Part shown: positions 62,178 to 64,000 of the stretch, piece after piece
How the letters are laid out: every line of letters begins with the position of its first letter
How positions within the stretch are numbered: the stretch's first letter is position 1
Source of the DNA: Liopterus haemorrhoidalis
Taxonomy: Eukaryota > Arthropoda > Insecta > Coleoptera > Dytiscidae
Length of the DNA: 64,000 nucleotides
NCBI GenBank assembly: GCA_963971575.1
Contig: OZ020613.1
Location: forward strand, 44,940,239 to 45,004,238
Reading direction: 5' to 3'
Notes under the pieces: generated by a model
Databases searched by the model: none
What the model was told of the DNA's origin: nothing
Seen by the model: the letters and a program-made list of their open reading frames with translations, nothing else
Translations under genes and position numbers: made by a program

Positions 62178-64000
62178 ATAGAAGGGGGTTTGTAGTCTCG
62201 CCAGTACCGTTCAGGTTTGCCCGCAACGTGTTCGGCACAGACGAGACGCTCTTCTCTTACCTTCACGAGAAGGTCGAGATAGCTTTTTCCCAGCAATCGG
62301 TCGCATCCCAAACCCTGGCGATATGCGACCGATGGACTCACACCAAATCCAGCGTCCGCACAATGCGAAGCGATCCGAGCAGCTCTGCTTTTTGCAATCT
62401 GCAGACCAGAGAGGTAGCAGATGGTCTGCAGACGGGAATGATCTCGATTTCCCTCTTAAAAACAGCTTTAAGGCTACCCAATACACCCAAAATCAAGACT
62501 ACGAGCTTTACAGAATAACCCGGGTACATTTTTATTAGCTCGGACAAGAGGTCCAGGTACTTGGTTCTCTTCTCGTCCTCTTTGAGAGTGATATTTTTCT
62601 CAGCTGGACAGGATAATTCGATGACAAAAATGTCTTTTGTCTCGAAATCGAGCAGAACGATGTCCGGTTTATTGGCTGAGAGAAACTTAGTGGTAGAAAA
62701 TGCATAATTCCAGTAAATACGACATCTGGAATTTTCCACCACGGCTTCAATGTCAGTGAAAGCGTAAGGTAAGACAGGTATTGTGTCAATACCATATTTC
62801 TGTCTCAAAAAGAAGTAAAAAACTCGAAGAGCAGAATTGTGTCGTGATATATAGCTGGATTGAGGTAAAACGGGACACGCAGAAAGTACGTGCATAAGCG
62901 TTTCAGGGTGACGTTTACATAGTCTACATTGTGTAGACATCGCCGTCTTTGATATCATGTAGCGATAAACTAACGTGTTCATGACGCCATCCTGGCACGC
63001 AAGCACAAAACCTTCCGTCTCGGACTTGAGACCTGCAGACCTGAGAAAAGTAAAGTTAATTCCCATGACAAACCGGTGGTCTCAATATGCATGTAGAACA
63101 CGGAGTGCATGTTTTTCTCCATGTGTTCTTTAACAAGCATATCGTGCTCTGCTTTTCGTATGCGGGAACACATCCTTTCTATGTCTCCGCATCCGAGGAC
63201 TACACCAGAGTTGGTTGCCTCAGGACTCAGATCGTGCAGTTCTAATTTCTCTGCTGCTCTTCGAGCTGCTTGAAACAGAAATGCCCCTTTTCCCGTGAGT
63301 TCGTGAAGAGTAACGAACTTCAATAAGGGATCCTGACTTCTCAGCACTTGGTTTGCTGTACCCAGGACGACTCGATCGTGCAAACACTCCAAGCTTAATA
63401 ATCCCAAACTTTATTATTCCCGGACCTCCGAGATAACGAGGGAGGTATACGCGTTGCACAGAGGAGTTCGGATGAAGACTGCGGTTGATATTCATAATTT
63501 TTCTGGTCTTCCTGTCAATAATCTTGAGATCATCGACTTTCCATTTCATAACACCAAATGTATATGAAAGTACTGGAACAGCAAGTATATTTGTAGCTTC
63601 TACCTTGTTCTTGCCTGACAGACAGGATCTCCATATCTGTCGAAGGCGCGTTAAATACCTGCTGCGAAGGGTCTGACGAACATGGAGTACATCCTGGACG
63701 CCCCTCTCACGGACACCCAGAAATCTATAAGACCCTTCGGCATCAAGATGTTTGACGATGCTTCCGTCGACCAGCTGAACATCAATGCCGTCGCTCATAC
63801 CTTTTCCTCTGCGCACATGAAAAACGGCGCATTTATCCAACCCGAATTTCATTCCTATAGCGGCAGAGTACTAAGCAACAAGCTCTAGTGCTACTGTCAG
63901 GTTTTTCTCGTTTGAGGCGTAGAGTTTCAGATCATCCATATAAAACAGATGCGTGATCTTATGCTCTCGCCTTGTCGGAGGACCTGCCATGTATCCGCTG
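62178..64000 (-). mobile_element. R2/NeSL-like retrotransposon with restriction-like endonuclease, 3' half
   Basis: A minus-strand element whose 3' end lies near 62178, directly after the (TTA)n tail of the previous insertion. It runs off the window with its RT still open at the edge, so its 5' part is beyond 64000. Confidence 0.85.
62338..64000 (-). pseudogene. RT plus CCHC and PD-(D/E)XK endonuclease of the R2/NeSL-like element
   Basis: At the window edge the RT catalytic box reads 'HLFYMDDLKLYAS' (about 63935). An in-frame TAG follows 'LELVA' (about 63870), then 'MKFGLDKCAVFHVRRGKG'. 'YRFLGV' and 'LSYTFGVMKWKVDD' continue to about 63410. A shift leads to a second frame (63407-63075), and another back to the first (63066-62338). 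The last part has a zinc knuckle, 'CRLCKRHPETLMHVLSACPV', and the restriction-like endonuclease core 'KPDIVLLDFETKDIFVIELS' then 'CPAEKN'. This layout (RT, knuckle, PD-(D/E)XK nuclease) defines the early-branching R2/NeSL/CRE-type non-LTR elements. Two frameshifts and one stop make this copy inactive. Confidence 0.85.

Overview
This window looks like insect nuclear DNA. It is strongly AT-rich and has few host genes. Its ZAD-type C2H2 zinc-finger genes are an insect-expanded family, and it carries remains of many eukaryotic transposon classes: non-LTR elements of several clades, Penelope, DD34E, DD41D and mariner elements, hAT, piggyBac, long LTRs and MITEs. The order cannot be fixed from the sequence. 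No rRNA, true tRNA gene, CRISPR array or bacterial operon was seen.

Layout. 1-4.9 kb: intron-like DNA with a TCTG microsatellite, a tRNA-like SINE head and a dead DD41D-type transposase. 4.9-7.45 kb (minus): one long open gene for an NB-ARC STAND ATPase with about 11 ankyrin repeats, the most unusual gene here; its last ~19 codons come from a MITE. 7.5-18.5 kb: nested repeats, including a truncated Penelope element flanked by an inverted terminal repeat, a 2.6 kb tandem array of ~400 bp units and a 1.1 kb DNA transposon with ~285 bp terminal inverted repeats.

18.6-58.8 kb (plus): a tandem cluster of ZAD-C2H2 zinc-finger genes broken up by transposons. Three modules can be aligned. Module 1 has a ZAD exon at 18.6 kb, a linker exon at 23.2 kb and a truncated end near 31 kb, and is decayed. 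Module 2 has linker exons at 35.2, 35.5, 38.3 and 38.6 kb and a 7-finger exon at 40.6 kb. Module 3 has a ZAD exon at 49.3 kb, linker exons at 53.3 and 53.7 kb and an 8-finger exon at 57.6 kb. Module 3 stays open across every inferred splice (about 484 residues without the missing first ZAD exon). The short linker exons are phase-symmetric (1-1), and each carries one or two SUMO-type (psi-K-x-E) motifs. Both finger exons end at the same stop codon, followed in frame by fossil fingers. The introns hold the other elements: an almost intact two-ORF non-LTR element (23.9-28.4 kb) inside an older RT fragment, DD34E and DD41D transposons, hAT elements with 8 bp target duplications, an RTE fragment with a 13 bp target duplication, and a ~2.1 kb solo LTR.

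58.9-64 kb: a decayed piggyBac-like element interrupted by a 134 bp palindrome, a non-LTR RT tail, and the 3' half of an R2/NeSL-type retrotransposon with a C-terminal restriction-like endonuclease that runs off the window.

Splice sites, clade names and element borders were read by eye. Homology calls rest on recognised motifs and on repeats within the window, not on database searches.
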